Assembly (NCBI GenBank): GCA_026874595.1
Contig: CM049320.1
Location: forward strand, 51,782,714-51,846,713
Source of the DNA: Sipunculus nudus
Lineage: Eukaryota; Annelida; Sipuncula; Golfingiida; Sipunculidae
Reading direction: 5' to 3'
Length of the DNA stretch: 64,000 nucleotides
Each line of letters begins with the position of its first letter. The stretch's first letter is position 1. The notes under the pieces were generated by a model. That model was given only the letters and a program-made list of their open reading frames with translations. It searched no databases and was not told the origin of the DNA. Of the stretch, positions 62,201-64,000 are shown in pieces. The translations under genes were made by a program, and so were the position numbers.

Positions 62201-63601
62201 CGCTCACCTTTGTATTGCCAGCCTCCGAGGCTCCTCTATTTGTGCACCATGTGACCCTTACATGCTTGAGCATCGGGCCTTGAATGTCCTTGCGGGCAGG
62301 GTGGTTTCTTCGGGCCTGGGTTCAGCTAACCCCCCCCCCCCCCCCCCATCCTGCGCCAACAACATCGCCAGCAGTGTTGCCAGGCGCAATGTCAAACTCA
62401 GGGATTTCACAACGAATTTCATTTTTGATCGTGGCTGTACAAGACAGTCAATTCGGGCCCGCCAAATGTATGTGCTGACACCCATATTAATGCAACTCCT
62501 AGATATATGTCCTTATAAAGTAAAGGTGATGTAAATGCCTCAAAACAAAATCAAAACTTAACTTTGTGCAACGAAAATGTGTAAACTACCCCTGTACCGT
62601 CAAGACCAAAAGTAAACTATCGTACCGGTAAAGAGTCATATCGAGAATGAGTCAAAGGTCGTATTGATACTATCGTATCGGTAAAGAGTGAATTATCTTA
62701 TCGATAATTAGTCAACTATCGTAACGATAAAGAATCAACTTTGGTTCGATACAAAGTCATCCATCGTATCGGTTCAAAGTAAAATATCGTATCGATACAG
62801 ATTGAAGTATCGTATCGATACAGATTCAACCACCGTTTCGGTCCAGAGTCAACTATCGTATCAAATTTTGTATCGAAACAGAGTCAAGAATTGATGTCAT
62901 TGTATTGATATGTTAACTATATATGACCATTCAAAGACGTTTGACATTCACTAAATTCTAAATAGTTTTAATGGATTCTCCGGCAACGATTTGTGATTTG
63001 AAAGCGTAAAAATCTCATATCAATTCATAATCGCCGGATAAAACCACAATTGTTTCGAACATTTATTCCGTGTAATTTGCACCCATGCAGCTTTATTGAA
63101 TCTTTGAGATTTAACCTTTAAAGCATGCTGATTCTAAATTAACCGTGTACCACTGCCCACTTAGTGAAACATTTTGAAGTAAAATTTTTATCACGCACAC
63201 GTTACTGATAGTGATTATGAGGAGATGAAGGTTAATTCTCACAAACATCTCGAAAACAAATTGGTCAAATTTTGAAATGATCACAGAGATCATTGGCTCT
63301 GATATCTTAACGAAAGGTTATAACTTATTGGTTATTTCTTTTACATATAAAGGAAGGATTAATTATAAATTATCGCAAATGTTAATGACGTTCTCTTACA
63401 ATTGAAAAAAAATATCAACAGGTCAGGAACATGTCCTTTGCAGCAAAAGGTTCTACTGTTGCACAAGAAAAAAAATCTCAAGCTTACCCTCACACATTGG
63501 CTGCTTCTTTGCAAATATTTTAGGGCGAAGAATATACAGATGGTTAAAGCTAAGAATAAGACAACAGCCTGTCCTTTCGAGCCAAGACCAAACAAATGCA
63601 T
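52782..63601 (-). CDS. METTL24-like membrane-anchored methyltransferase, copy C (complete, 6 exons)
   Basis: Minus-strand exons in transcript order: 63488-63601, 55869-56011, 55286-55405, 54384-54458, 53759-53897 and 52782-53057. Lengths and phases equal those of copy B and the 288 codons are unbroken. All introns are GT-AG. By eye it differs from B at nine coding bases, eight of them changing the protein: Ile to Leu in the membrane anchor, Val to Gly in exon 2, Ser to Cys before LVYSFG, Trp to Ser in DLVWFHN of exon 5, Lys to Ser (two bases), Gly to Val and Ala to Thr in the C-terminal tail. The Trp-to-Ser change hits a motif kept in A and B. Intron 1 is 7476 bp. The gene lies tail to tail with sulfotransferase pseudogene 3. 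The function is as for copy A. Confidence 0.85.
53147..53230. repeat. (TA)n(GA)n compound microsatellite in intron 5 of gene C
   Basis: Same position as 24617-24700 in gene B, with different run lengths. Confidence 0.92.
56177..56272. repeat. Short TATCGATA-type repeat array, part 1 (gene C intron 1)
   Basis: Copy of 27655-27750 with CTATCATATCGATACAG and AAGTATCGTGTCGATACAG. Confidence 0.7.
60003..61790. mobile_element. GC-rich repeat element, copy C, right end deleted
   Basis: It matches 31485-33270 but keeps 18 bp (ATTCTGCGGGCTGGCCAA region near 60791) missing from B, lacks about 20 bp near 60700 present in B, and has lost most of the third short repeat and the right TIR-like end. Confidence 0.65.
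61785..61800. other. Deletion junction relative to copy B
   Basis: CCCACATGCGGGC, which continues into the third GC-rich repeat in B (33270), is here joined straight to TTCGGCTTCCCTGGG, which in B lies at about 33780. About 510 bp are absent, and both sides share GGC at the join. Confidence 0.85.
62575..62890. repeat. TATCGATA-type tandem array, part 2 (gene C intron 1)
   Basis: Copy of 34560-34875. One unit reads TACCGGTAAAGAGTCATATC where B has TACCGTCAAGAGTCATATC. Confidence 0.85.
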
Positions 63602-63683
63602 TTTCTGTGAATAATTAAGAAAAGAGGACGTAGTTCTAGCTTGTGTTTCTGTCGTCTTATTCTAACAGTTGAACAACTATATA

Positions 63684-63688
<5 letters not shown>

Positions 63689-63751
<63 letters not shown>
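63689..63751. repeat. (TA)n microsatellite upstream of gene C
   Basis: A TA run, longer than its match at 35708-35760. Confidence 0.95.
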
Positions 63752-64000
63752 CTGTCACGTATTGTATAGTCTAGCATATTTGTGCCATCAGACAAGTCTA
63801 ATCAGATGTTAGATAATGAACAGGTGCACATAAAGTTGTTTTGTGCTGAATCGCGGTTAAATCTTGCCTGAACTTACACTCCGTATTGAATCAAAGGGAA
63901 ACACTATACAATATAGATAGAGATAAAAGTGTATGCATGCATATACGTCATAGGTCTTCCATCGTGTTATGTTTGCTGAGCAGGTACACGTATGTATGAC

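Larger units (their letters stand above)
56852..62440 (-). mobile_element. LINE in gene C intron 1, copy of 28330-34430
   Basis: The same ORF1, endonuclease, RT and zinc-knuckle remnants are present in the same order, with the same GC-rich insertion and the same SINE-like insertion (57890-58280). It was therefore in the intron before the segment duplicated. It lacks about 0.5 kb at 61790 that includes part of ORF1. Confidence 0.75.
51983..64000. repeat. Segmental duplication, copy C (runs off the window)
   Basis: Collinear with 23464-35987; see copy B. It is still matching at the last base of the window (GGTACACGTATGTATGAC matches about 35993-36010), so the true right boundary is unseen. Confidence 0.93.

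Overview
The window is animal nuclear DNA: AT-rich, intron-bearing, with many long (TA)n microsatellites and fossils of several metazoan transposon classes (a DIRS-like element, a Ty3/gypsy-family element with integrase ahead of reverse transcriptase, a LINE, a pogo/Tigger-like DNA transposon, tRNA-derived SINE-like sequence). Together with an invertebrate-type alkaline phosphatase and tandem METTL24-like genes this suggests a marine invertebrate (mollusc-like lophotrochozoan or invertebrate deuterostome). The species cannot be fixed from the sequence. No prokaryotic features are present.

Layout. 0.7-1.7 kb: the last two exons of a GPI-anchored alkaline phosphatase (+). 1.7-8.8 kb: intergenic, repeats only. 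8.8-10.4 kb: broken DIRS-like retrotransposon (-). 11.0-11.3 kb: one possible cysteine-rich terminal exon (+). 12.7-14.7 kb: element with long terminal inverted repeats built from palindromic sub-repeats. 15.4-19.6 kb: complete six-exon METTL24-like methyltransferase gene A (+). 20.0-21.2 kb: inverted copies of sequence found elsewhere in the window. 22.9-23.3 kb: sulfotransferase pseudogene 1 (+). 24.3-35.6 kb: METTL24-like gene B (-), whose first intron holds a LINE that itself holds a 1.9 kb GC-rich repeat element. 36.3-37.4 kb: Tigger-like element inside a TA microsatellite. 37.7-38.4 kb: sulfotransferase pseudogene 2 (+). 39.2-49.85 kb: several diverged copies of a roughly 1.5-2 kb spacer unit, interrupted by a Gmr1-like element at 41.1-43.1 kb. 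49.9-51.05 kb: nearly intact sulfotransferase pseudogene 3 (+). 52.8-63.6 kb: METTL24-like gene C (-), in a segment about 98-99% identical by eye to the gene B segment.

The main story is a tandem array of a cassette in which a sulfotransferase gene and a METTL24-like gene lie tail to tail. All three METTL24-like copies can be assembled by hand into uninterrupted 288-290 codon proteins with the same exon phases and nearly the same exon lengths. All three sulfotransferase copies are broken. Gene A is an inverted cassette with no sulfotransferase left; B and C are direct copies 28.5 kb apart. The spacer repeats look like the sulfotransferase flanks after the gene itself has been lost. All gene models come from reading splice sites and frames in the sequence; no search or alignment was run.
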